Of a stretch of DNA of 64,000 nt, positions 35,283-42,893 are shown piece by piece (the stretch's first letter is position 1; each line of letters opens with the position of its first letter). This DNA comes from Ignavibacteriales bacterium (GTDB lineage Bacteria; Bacteroidota; Ignavibacteria; Ignavibacteriales; SURF-24): positions 1 through 64,000 of the forward strand of contig JAPLFH010000025.1 of the NCBI GenBank assembly GCA_026390815.1. The letters are read 5' to 3'. The position numbers and the translations under genes are program-made. The notes below the pieces were generated by a model. The model worked only from the letters and a program-made list of their open reading frames with translations. It searched no databases and had not been told where the DNA came from.

Positions 35283-35903
35283 TTATTTGGAAGCAACTAC
35301 AATGTGACTTATTGAAGATTGGATTTTTATTTCTTTAATAATTTTAAAACCAGTTTTACTTACCAGATCATAAATGCCGCCATTTGCAACATAACTTTTA
35401 TAGTTTTTATAATGATTCGATCCGGCAGCAAACTCAATTACTTCATTCAGCAAACTCCACAAACCAATTGGTTTTGGAACAAGATAATCACCAATAATAA
35501 ACTTATCCGCAATTTGCGCTATTTCATTTAAGAGTTTTACCCGCTCTTCTATATTTACTTCGTGGATAACATATGTTATAACCGCGTAATCAAAATGTTC
35601 TTTGCCTTCTGAGATTGTCTCACTAACACTTTTATGCTGAAAAGTAATTTTACTATTTGGATTTTTTGAAAGTAGTAAATTAGCCCTATTTACATTTCGA
35701 ATTGATAAATCAATTCCCTTAATTGAATTGCATTTATCGGCAATAAAAAAAGAGAATCGACCTGTACCGCAGCCAATATCAATTATGTTCGAGTCCGGTT
35801 CTATAAGATTTTTAATTTGTCCAAATAATCTATCTTGATTCGGCGCAATAAATTTATCGTAGAACCAACCATCATACCAATGGTTTTTATTTATTATTTC
35901 CAT
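35283..35903 (-). CDS. Class I SAM-dependent methyltransferase
   Basis: The 206-aa protein has the Rossmann methyltransferase motifs: I (NIIDIGCGTGRFSFFIAD), II (IKGIDLSIRNVNRA) and a post-motif segment HFDYAVITYVIHEV. It starts WYDGWFYDKFIAPNQDRLF, like small-molecule methyltransferases of the Methyltransf_11/25 type. The substrate is unknown. It is third in a likely operon behind the DUF134 and NifX-like genes, with a 36-bp gap, which suggests a link to metal or sulfur chemistry. A second methyltransferase of similar size lies on the other strand 1 kb away. Confidence 0.88.
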   Translation of the reverse strand: MEIINKNHWYDGWFYDKFIAPNQDRLFGQIKNLIEPDSNIIDIGCGTGRFSFFIADKCNSIKGIDLSIRNVNRANLLLSKNPNSKITFQHKSVSETISEGKEHFDYAVITYVIHEVNIEERVKLLNEIAQIADKFIIGDYLVPKPIGLWSLLNEVIEFAAGSNHYKNYKSYVANGGIYDLVSKTGFKIIKEIKIQSSISHIVVASK

Positions 35904-35939
35904 TTTTATTCTTAAGAATAGCCAACAACCACCAGAATC

Positions 35940-36326
35940 TTAATTATTATGTCCGCATTGGTTTCCATCTTCATTATGATGACCTTGGTGCAAATGGCAT
36001 GTTTCCCCAGAATCAACAAGTTCTCCTTTAACAAAATTTTGAACAAGAGCATTCACATCACCTTCGCATCCTCTAAACACATCAATTCCATGATAATTTA
36101 GGACATTCACAGCACCACCGCCCATATTGCCAGCAAGCATAACTTCAACCCCCATCTCTTGTAGAATTGATGCAATGTTTGATTTACATCCGCAGCCTTG
36201 TGGTGATTCTATCATCTGTGAGTTATTAACTTCTCCATTTTCGATAGTGACTACAGTAAAATATTCGCAATGCCCAAAATGAGCATCAACCTGATTGTTT
36301 TGTGTAGTCGGTACTGCAATTTTCAT
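35940..36326 (-). CDS. NifX/NifB-like iron-molybdenum cofactor-binding domain protein
   Basis: The 128-aa protein is a single Nitro_FeMo-Co domain (PF02579): MKIAVPTTQNNQVDAHFGHCEYF, then LQEMGVEVMLAGNMGGGAVNVL and GCEGDVNALVQNFVKGEL. It ends in a His/Cys-rich tail (CHLHQGHHNEDGNQCGHNN) that could bind metal. Outside nitrogen fixers, such proteins (MTH1175 type) often occur beside DUF134 regulators, as here. No nif gene is in the window. The DUF134 gene ends one base upstream of its start region, so the two are co-translated. Confidence 0.92.
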   Translation of the reverse strand: MKIAVPTTQNNQVDAHFGHCEYFTVVTIENGEVNNSQMIESPQGCGCKSNIASILQEMGVEVMLAGNMGGGAVNVLNYHGIDVFRGCEGDVNALVQNFVKGELVDSGETCHLHQGHHNEDGNQCGHNN

Positions 36327-36327
36327 C

Positions 36328-36729
36328 TTAGTTCTCCTTGTTTATTCTTTTGCACTTGTGGCAAGTTTCATTATTGTTTATTGAATTATTTTTTTTAAGT
36401 GAACCGCAGTTTTTGCATTTAACAGTTCGCTTCTCTTTTAACTCTGCTGGGAACTCATTGCCGATCTTGATCGCTTTTCCGTGTAGAATAGCATCTACAA
36501 CTTTATTCCTTGCACTTTCAACTATTCTTCCAAATGTAGCCCTGGATATTTTCATTTTAATTGCGCTTCTTTCATGAGAATAAGCGAGAAGATCTGCCAA
36601 TCTAAGAGCTTCCAATTCATCTGCATCAAGAATTATCTCTTCCAATTCAGTCATTGGAATACCTTGCGGTTTAAAATAATAGGAAACCGGATTACAATTT
36701 ATTTTTCTGTGTTTTTTGGGTCTGGGCAT
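36328..36729 (-). CDS. DUF134 (UPF0251) DNA-binding protein
   Basis: It shows the family start PRPKKHRKINCNPVSYYFKP and a sigma-70-region-4-like helix-turn-helix (LDADELEALRLADLLAYSHERSAIKMKISRATFGRIVESARNKV, split over residues 28-72). It adds a C-terminal zinc-ribbon-like pair (VKCKNCGSLKK and ETCHKC). DUF134 proteins are presumed regulators of the metal-cofactor genes beside them. The ATG at MPRPKK is preferred over one seven residues upstream because family members begin there. It is first in the operon and divergent from the methyltransferase gene at 36906. Confidence 0.92.
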   Translation of the reverse strand: MPRPKKHRKINCNPVSYYFKPQGIPMTELEEIILDADELEALRLADLLAYSHERSAIKMKISRATFGRIVESARNKVVDAILHGKAIKIGNEFPAELKEKRTVKCKNCGSLKKNNSINNNETCHKCKRINKEN

Positions 36730-36905
36730 AAATTTTATTATTTCGAGCATATGCTCATAATAAAATTATTATTATATTTGCAATAAAGCAATACTTAAAT
36801 AATTGGGAATTCAATTTTGATGTACGCTTTCACAATCGAATTACTTAAGAAAGTATTGAATTTATTATTTGTAATATTATTAATAATTTATCTGCTGGTT
36901 TATTG

Positions 36906-37511
36906 ATGGAAAAAATTAGAACAATACCTAAATCGGAAAGTGATTTGCTGCTTAAAAGCTGGGGTTATGATTTAATTGATGACTACTTCCAAATGATTAC
37001 TGAAGCAGGTTTTCCGCACAATAACATCATCCTTGATGTTGCAACCGGAACCGGTAGAGCTGCTTCGGTTTTATCGAGGTTGGATTTTCAGGTACTTACA
37101 GGTGATTATAGCTTGGATAAGAAGATTGAGGCAGAAACAAGAATAACGGAAGAATATCTTTGCGAAGTTGAATTCCTTAAACTGAACCTTGAGAATATTC
37201 CATTTGAAGATAACTCCATTGAAAATATAGTTTGTATAAATACACTGCACGAACTTGAAAATCCATTATTAAGCATCAGCGAAATAATCCGTATCCATTC
37301 TACCAAGGGAATATTGCTGGTTGCTGATTTTAATTCTGAAGGATTTGATGTTTTAGATAAACTGCACACAACTCAATTTGGGAAGCTACATCCAAGAGGA
37401 AAAATTTCTTTAAATGAATTAGAAAATATTCTAAAAAATAAATACTCTGTTATTAAAAAGGTTGAAACACAACTTAATACTGCTTATATAGTTCAGAAAA
37501 AAAGAAGTTAG
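36906..37511 (+). CDS. Class I SAM-dependent methyltransferase
   Basis: Motif I is ILDVATGTGRAASVLS near residues 42-57, the acidic motif II region is VLTGDYSLD, and a Methyltransf_11-type segment NIVCINTLHELENP follows. It is about 200 residues, as usual for the family. The substrate is unknown. Its upstream 150 bp are shared with the divergent DUF134 gene, so both may answer to the same regulator. Confidence 0.87.
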   Translation: MEKIRTIPKSESDLLLKSWGYDLIDDYFQMITEAGFPHNNIILDVATGTGRAASVLSRLDFQVLTGDYSLDKKIEAETRITEEYLCEVEFLKLNLENIPFEDNSIENIVCINTLHELENPLLSISEIIRIHSTKGILLVADFNSEGFDVLDKLHTTQFGKLHPRGKISLNELENILKNKYSVIKKVETQLNTAYIVQKKRS

Positions 37512-37733
37512 GAAAGAGAGCGGGAAATATAATAATACAAGCAAATAAAATTATATTTAAAGAAAATAGATTTGATTCTCATTCGACAAACCTTGCAGCA
37601 ATTTTCGACAGATAAGACGAAATGAAAACAAAATAATTGGTTTTGGATTAAAAAATCCATCGGCACGATGATTGGACTTATCGCAACCGAGTTAACTCAA
37701 TAACAATCATCAACATAAAAAAGGAGTTATAAA

Positions 37734-38072
37734 ATGAATACGAACAAAATTAAATTTGTTGTAATGTTAATTGCGCTTTTTACTTTTGTCTCTTTATCAA
37801 CAAGCGTTTCTGCACAAGTACAAGAAACAAAACAAACGAATCACGGACCACGATTTGTTGACGCAAATGGAGATGGAATCTGCGATAACATGATAGACAC
37901 TAATAATGATGGAATTCCAGATACCAGAAACGGAAAGGGAACTGGTCCAAAAGACGGTACTGGAAAAAAACATGGTTATGGTAACGGAAATGGAACAGGA
38001 ACTGGTTTACACCAAAATGGTACAGGAGTTTGTGATGGAACAGGACCAAAAGGTAAAAGAGGTGGAAAGTAA
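37734..38072 (+). CDS. Small exported Gly-rich protein with Asp-rich calcium-loop motifs
   Basis: The 112-aa protein has a signal peptide (KFVVMLIALFTFVSLSTSVSAQ), then two Asp/Asn loops of the thrombospondin-3/dockerin kind (VDANGDGICDNMID, TNNDGIPD). A Gly/Lys/Thr-rich tail with NGTG repeats follows. The loops should bind calcium. No enzymatic role is visible. The start has a good AAGGAG site, and a strong terminator follows, so it is a single-gene transcript. Confidence 0.87.
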   Translation: MNTNKIKFVVMLIALFTFVSLSTSVSAQVQETKQTNHGPRFVDANGDGICDNMIDTNNDGIPDTRNGKGTGPKDGTGKKHGYGNGNGTGTGLHQNGTGVCDGTGPKGKRGGK

Positions 38073-38098
38073 CTTGGTCGGTAAATAGTATAAACAAT

Positions 38099-38136
38099 AA
38101 CCTTCAAGGTCTTTAACTACCTTGAAGGTTTTTATT
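38099..38136 (+). terminator. Strong rho-independent terminator between convergent genes
   Basis: A perfect 12-bp stem (AACCTTCAAGGT with its complement) closes an 8-base loop and is followed by TTTATTTTT on the plus strand. It ends the 112-aa gene transcript. The convergent sulfur-operon gene stops 2 bases from its right end, so the hairpin may serve both. Confidence 0.9.
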
Positions 38137-38137
38137 T

Positions 38138-39334
38138 TTAACATCCTCCAACTATCCGCTTTACTTGTTTTTTTTCTCCAGCAGTTTGCTTTAGTTTATT
38201 TTCTTTAATGAGTTCAGGAATAACCAGGTTTGCCTTTGTTCTAAAGCGATAAGTATCGGCTTCATTTCTACTATTTATTTTTTCAGGCATTTTAAAATTT
38301 AGAATATCCATTTTAAATTGATTCAAGCCTCCTTTAAGAACTAATACATCTTCAAAACCCAATTCTTTTGCAAGTACAGCGCCTTTTTTTGCGGTTACCT
38401 CTTCATTTGCAATAAAAATGTTTCTTTTATGTTTGAGCAAAAGAAGATTATGGATATCCTTTTCAAAAATATTTTCCAATGAAAAGTGATTTGATTTTGG
38501 CAGCGACATCGCATCAAATTCTTTTTGAGAACGTAAATCAATTATCTGCAGATTTTGGTCATCATCAATCAATCTGAAAGCAAGCTCATCACTTGTAATT
38601 GTTTTAATTGGATATCCGGCAATAAAGTTTTCATCGGAAACCTTTCTAAGCATTGCTCCTTTTCTATCAGGCATAGCGAAAGCGGAAAGCCCAATCAACA
38701 AGGCTATTGCCGTTAATCCGAAATAAAGCGGTTTAGAACTAAACTCAGGATTTGGTTTGCCGTTAACTTTATTCTCAATCAAAGTAACAGCCCAAAAAGC
38801 ACCAACAGCCATCGCAGTTAAAAGAAAAGCAAAAAGCGATTGCGACATTCCGAGTGTTTCAAATATTCTTGGACTTCCCCAGTTTGCTGATTTATATAAT
38901 CCTTCGAATAGTGGGTAGCCTTCTGCAAAAACAAAAACTCCTATGAACGACCCGCCAATAAAAATCATTGCATCTATTTTTCCTATGGCTGCGGCACAAA
39001 CACTTGTACCCGGGCAATAACCGCCGATAACAAATCCCAATCCCATTATCAATCCACCTACTAATGCAGACCAGAGGAAAGTTGGATTAACATAGACAAG
39101 CGAAATATCCAGCAATCCAAAATGATCGAATGCAACAACGCCAATCATAGCAGTAACGCCTCCGGTAAAGAAAACGCGAAGAACAGTAAAGTCGTATCCG
39201 TAAAAAAGTCCAACAAGTTTTTTAGATGTTGAGAAGCCGGCTTGTTCAAGTATAAAGCCGAATGCAATTCCAATGAAAAGCGCAACTACAAAATTTAATT
39301 CGTTTCCAATTACTTCCGGTACTAATGGTCCCAT
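38138..39334 (-). CDS. YeeE/YedE sulfur transporter fused to a Cys-less rhodanese-like domain
   Basis: The first 240 residues are a YeeE/YedE (TsuA-like) membrane domain with about eight helices and the conserved Cys motif GGYCPGTSVCAA. The C-terminal part (residues 250-350) is a rhodanese-like domain (TSDELAFRLIDD, LQIIDLRSQKEFDAMSLPKS, GFEDVLVLKGGL). The catalytic loop, normally C-x4-R, reads NEEVTAKKG, so it has no active-site Cys. The protein ends in KRIVGGC. YeeE/YedE proteins import thiosulfate or related sulfur species; the inactive rhodanese may bind or gate the cargo. It is the last gene of the octaheme cytochrome operon. Confidence 0.9.
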   Translation of the reverse strand: MGPLVPEVIGNELNFVVALFIGIAFGFILEQAGFSTSKKLVGLFYGYDFTVLRVFFTGGVTAMIGVVAFDHFGLLDISLVYVNPTFLWSALVGGLIMGLGFVIGGYCPGTSVCAAAIGKIDAMIFIGGSFIGVFVFAEGYPLFEGLYKSANWGSPRIFETLGMSQSLFAFLLTAMAVGAFWAVTLIENKVNGKPNPEFSSKPLYFGLTAIALLIGLSAFAMPDRKGAMLRKVSDENFIAGYPIKTITSDELAFRLIDDDQNLQIIDLRSQKEFDAMSLPKSNHFSLENIFEKDIHNLLLLKHKRNIFIANEEVTAKKGAVLAKELGFEDVLVLKGGLNQFKMDILNFKMPEKINSRNEADTYRFRTKANLVIPELIKENKLKQTAGEKKQVKRIVGGC

Positions 39335-39349
39335 CTTTATATCTCCTTT

Positions 39350-39865
39350 TTATAGCCACAGTTTTCTAAAAAAATATGCGACTGCATAAGCGCCACCAAA
39401 AATTGCGAACATTGTAATTATTCCACCGAAAGAAAGCACTGCCATCCCACTTAATGCTGCTCCACTGGTACAGCCTCTGCCAAGCTGTGCACCAAATCCG
39501 AATAATGCCCCGCCGATTAATGCTCCAACAACTCTAATTTTGCTTTTTATTTTTGGTGAGTGTTCAAGTGTAAATTTGAGGCGGTTTGAAATTAATCCCG
39601 AGATGAAAGCACCAATAACAACTCCTATCACTTCGAAGACCAGCCAGTTTTTTAATGGATTGCCAGGATGTTCTTCTGAGTACTCTTTATAAAATTTTGT
39701 TTCGGATGTATGTGCTGGTGTAACGGTTTCAACCGCTGCCACAACAGCGCTTTTAACGGCACCACTTGCACCAAGCCCTCTTCCGGTTATGTATATTGTA
39801 GCTAATAAAATCAAACCGAGAAAAAATCCGGCTAAATATGGATTCATATATTTTGTTTCATTCAT
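39350..39865 (-). CDS. YeeE/YedE-family sulfur transporter
   Basis: The product has four to five membrane helices and the family Cys motif in FGAQLGRGCTSGAALSGMAVL. It is a half-length partner of the longer YeeE/YedE protein encoded 15 bp downstream; such pairs are usual. The start at MNETKY (39865) leaves an 8-bp overlap with the cytochrome b gene. The upstream TTG/ATG at 39886 would overlap it by 29 bp. Likely cargo is thiosulfate or a related sulfur compound, by family. Confidence 0.9.
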   Translation of the reverse strand: MNETKYMNPYLAGFFLGLILLATIYITGRGLGASGAVKSAVVAAVETVTPAHTSETKFYKEYSEEHPGNPLKNWLVFEVIGVVIGAFISGLISNRLKFTLEHSPKIKSKIRVVGALIGGALFGFGAQLGRGCTSGAALSGMAVLSFGGIITMFAIFGGAYAVAYFFRKLWL

Positions 39866-40553
39866 TGGTAACCTCAACTTCAGCAATTTTTGTTTCGTTG
39901 GTTAATTCGCTTTTTTCTTGATGGTGTTTTTCTTTTCCATCGCTTTCCAATTCTTCATAACCGGTTATCATCGCTTTAAGATTAGAAGTAACAGTTGTGC
40001 CGGTTGTAATTAAGTAAAGATGAACAATTATAAAACCAAGTAGTAGGAATGCACCGGCTGTGTGGAAAAGTGCAATCACTTCAATTGAATCAATATTCAA
40101 TCCTTCTATTCCGCCTTTTTGTGGATAACGGTAAAACATGTATAACAATCCGGAAATAACCATTGTTGGAATCACCAAAATCTTCAAAGAAAGGTAGACC
40201 AATTTTTGAAGTGGATTGAGTTTGCTTAATACTGTTTTCTTTGTGGGATGCGGTGCGTTCCTAAAAATTCCAAACAAATAATAGTTTATCTGTGCTCTCA
40301 TATTCTTTACTGTTGGAAGGTATTGTCTCCACTCTCCGGTAGAAAAATGCCAGAAGATTGCGAATACAATTAAAACAATAAACGCATATGCTGCAATGTT
40401 GTGATACTTAACTGCATTTTGATATCCGAAAAAATTTATTGAACCGTGAATTTCAAATCCCGTTACCGCCATAAAAAAGATGATGATTGCCTGCATCCAA
40501 TGCCAGAATCGTTCGAAGGCTCTATAGATATATACTTTCTGTTTCATTATCAT
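39858..40553 (-). CDS. Membrane cytochrome b (Ni/Fe-hydrogenase / thiosulfate-reductase type)
   Basis: The 231-aa protein has four hydrophobic helices with His residues placed as in b-type cytochromes of respiratory reductases: ERFWHWMQAIIIF, YHNIAAYAFIVLIVFAIFWHF and VIALFHTAGAFLLLGFIIVHLYL. It should oxidise quinol and pass electrons to the octaheme cytochrome encoded just upstream, whose stop codon its start overlaps. The C-terminal 40 residues are charged and cytoplasmic. Confidence 0.92.
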   Translation of the reverse strand: MIMKQKVYIYRAFERFWHWMQAIIIFFMAVTGFEIHGSINFFGYQNAVKYHNIAAYAFIVLIVFAIFWHFSTGEWRQYLPTVKNMRAQINYYLFGIFRNAPHPTKKTVLSKLNPLQKLVYLSLKILVIPTMVISGLLYMFYRYPQKGGIEGLNIDSIEVIALFHTAGAFLLLGFIIVHLYLITTGTTVTSNLKAMITGYEELESDGKEKHHQEKSELTNETKIAEVEVTNE

Positions 40554-42124
40554 CCTCTCTTTTTCATTTTGCGTGAAGAAAAAATTCTAATTGTCCCGTG
40601 AGCAAAAACTCCAATAAGTGATAGCACCAAAATACCGCCGCCTGCAAATTCTATAAACGGACTGAAATCTCGTGCCGGCATGTAGAAATCTTTTAATCCA
40701 GCCAAACGGCTGTTATCGCGGGTATGGCATTCATTACACGTAACAGATTTTTCTTTCGATGAAACCATGTGATTAACAGGCCAATACATTTCTGTTTGAA
40801 TAAAAGCAACTTTGCCGCTGAATGGAAGATTAACATCTTTCATCCCAACTTCAGAAGCACGAATCCAATCGAAATCTTTCCACAGAGCTCCTTCACCTTT
40901 TTTTTCCGCATAAAGTTTTGGTTGAATTAACATTTTTGTAACCGGGTCAAATGGCTGCTTTGCCCTGTGAATTTTTACAGGAGTAATTTTAGAATCTCTG
41001 TCATCGTACGAACCGTTTAGTGTGTTAAGCACCAATGGCACTGAGGTATTGGCAACTGAATCGCCTAAGAGATAATGAGTTGCTGTTCCATTAAACCAGA
41101 TATAATCCGGTTTAAGATTTTTTCCCCACTTAAAATTTCCTTTGATAGATAGATAAGTGTGGTTTCCCTCTTTATCATCTTCTTCATAGGGATTGCCATC
41201 TTTAAGTTTACCGGCAGTAGACCAATCCCAATCAGTCTTGGTTGCATTTACTTTTGCATAAACCGGAATGTGGCAGGTTTGGCAAGCTACTTTTAAAGTA
41301 TGCTTGTTCAGGATTGAACTTTCATGAGGATTTTCAGAATGACACTCTTCGCAGGTAGCTCGGTTACGGTTCATCGAAGAAAGTGAGTACATTTTTCCGC
41401 TGATGTTATGCTTTTCTGTTTTGTGGCAATCAATACATTGCAAATTCATTCCATCGGTTCCCATATGAACATCAACTTCTTTAGATGGTTCAAACATTGC
41501 TTTTTCAAGATCGCCATGTTTTACGTTGTTGCCACCTCCGCCAAAAAAATGGCATACTCCGCAATTAGATCTTTTAGGCTCGCCAACATGTTGGGCAATG
41601 TTTGAAAAATCCAGGGTTAAATCCGGGGCGCCGCCTTTTTCCGGAGCCTTTGCATAGGTCTCCGTATTATCATGGCAAACAAGGCAATCAATGTTTGTGG
41701 AATCTGTATAAGAAAAAGTTTTGGAATCTTTCATCCCATAGCCAATATGGCATTTGGCACAGCTTGCTTCGTTTCCTTCTGTACCGATGCAGAAATTGTT
41801 AATTGCATTTTTTTTACCAAGATACACTATTCCGCGTCCTTCAACATATTCCTCGCGTTCCCAATTCCAGTGCGTGGATTTCATTATCTCCTGTGCACGT
41901 CCATTGTGGCACGAAAGGCATGCTTCCGTTGCTTCTTGCGGAGTCTTAAATTTTTTCTGAAGCGCTGCAAATTTAGTATGATCAACTGAAGGTGCTGTTT
42001 TTTTTGATAACCTGGTTTTTAGCAAAGTTAATTGGTCCGGTTCGGTTTCTTTAGAGGAAAGAAAACTTACCGCACTTACAATCAATATGCCTAATAGTGC
42101 CAGTGATATAAGAATTTTTTTCAT
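40550..42124 (-). CDS. Octaheme c-type cytochrome, tetrathionate reductase (OTR) family
   Basis: The 524-aa protein has an N-terminal signal anchor and eight CxxCH haem motifs, from CLSCH near residue 69 to CNECH near residue 465, and a C-terminal membrane helix (GGGILVLSLIGVFAH). The spacing and the text around the motifs (NFCIGTEGNEASCAKCHIGYG, CGVCHFFGGGGNNVKHGDL) are those of octaheme tetrathionate reductase. Enzymes of this type reduce tetrathionate, and some also nitrite or hydroxylamine in vitro. Here the companion sulfur transporters favour a sulfur substrate. It acts in the periplasm with electrons from the cytochrome b. Confidence 0.93.
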   Translation of the reverse strand: MKKILISLALLGILIVSAVSFLSSKETEPDQLTLLKTRLSKKTAPSVDHTKFAALQKKFKTPQEATEACLSCHNGRAQEIMKSTHWNWEREEYVEGRGIVYLGKKNAINNFCIGTEGNEASCAKCHIGYGMKDSKTFSYTDSTNIDCLVCHDNTETYAKAPEKGGAPDLTLDFSNIAQHVGEPKRSNCGVCHFFGGGGNNVKHGDLEKAMFEPSKEVDVHMGTDGMNLQCIDCHKTEKHNISGKMYSLSSMNRNRATCEECHSENPHESSILNKHTLKVACQTCHIPVYAKVNATKTDWDWSTAGKLKDGNPYEEDDKEGNHTYLSIKGNFKWGKNLKPDYIWFNGTATHYLLGDSVANTSVPLVLNTLNGSYDDRDSKITPVKIHRAKQPFDPVTKMLIQPKLYAEKKGEGALWKDFDWIRASEVGMKDVNLPFSGKVAFIQTEMYWPVNHMVSSKEKSVTCNECHTRDNSRLAGLKDFYMPARDFSPFIEFAGGGILVLSLIGVFAHGTIRIFSSRKMKKRG

Positions 42125-42180
42125 GTTATCTACATTTATTGTTTATTATTATTAACAAAGTATTTTCTGGTGCTCGTCAA

Positions 42181-42627
42181 TTATTTTACCGCATAACTTT
42201 TAATTAGCTCTTTTACTTTTCCACATTCAGAATAGTTTTTATAAACCTCACAATCACGGCATCCTCGTTTTTCGCAGATTGTTCCTTTATGAATTTCCGC
42301 CCAACACGCCTGATTATGTGAGTTGAATGCACTGCACTTCTTCCTGTCCCTTTCAGAACAATGAATTATTTCCCAGCAGGGAATAAGCGAATAGATTGTT
42401 TTTATTCCATTGATGCTAATCTTCAATTCATTTATTGCTCCTCGGATGCATTCAATCCGTTCAATATCGTCTTTAGAGAAAAGTCTTTGGTTAGATTCTT
42501 TTTTAAATGGAACGAATAAACCTTCTCTTTCATACATCCGGATAGTATGAACAGAAATTTTTAGCAGTTTTGCGGCAGCACTGATTGGAAATATCGGTTC
42601 TTCTTTGGCAATATCTATTTCTTTCAT
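42181..42627 (-). CDS. MerR-family regulator with C-terminal cysteine cluster
   Basis: The N-terminal 80 residues are a MerR winged helix (FPISAAAKLLKISVHTIRMYEREGLFVPF, NQRLFSKDDIERIECI). The C-terminal 70 residues hold eight Cys in a two-CW-like pattern (PCWEIIHC, CSAFNSHNQACWAEI, CEKRGCRDC). Such clusters can bind an iron-sulfur centre or sense redox or sulfur species. The gene lies 56 bp upstream of the octaheme cytochrome gene on the same strand, so it is the likely regulator and first gene of the sulfur operon. Confidence 0.9.
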   Translation of the reverse strand: MKEIDIAKEEPIFPISAAAKLLKISVHTIRMYEREGLFVPFKKESNQRLFSKDDIERIECIRGAINELKISINGIKTIYSLIPCWEIIHCSERDRKKCSAFNSHNQACWAEIHKGTICEKRGCRDCEVYKNYSECGKVKELIKSYAVK

Positions 42628-42893
42628 GATTTGTTCAATTGTTGATATTTATAAATATCAACTTTGTTGCCAGATATAAATCTGGTAAATTTTTAAATTT
42701 TAGCTATTATCCAATCCGGAAAATTTCCGATTATAAGAAATATTCTTCAAAACATTACAAAATTTGGGAAAGATGAATTTGTGTTTACTGAACCGGGGGC
42801 GAAAATATGAAATTTGGGGGAGATGGTTTTTCAAATTAATTATTTCCTCCCTCCGGTAAGAGGAAGGAAATGAATAAAACTATAAGTCTTTTA

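Noticed and set aside
35940-36326. Evidence for nitrogen fixation
   Set aside because: Single-domain NifX-like proteins with DUF134 are common in non-fixers; no nif genes are present.
36338-36786. Plus-strand frames opposite the DUF134 gene
   Set aside because: DUF134 and NifX-like proteins on the minus strand are certain; these are antisense shadows.
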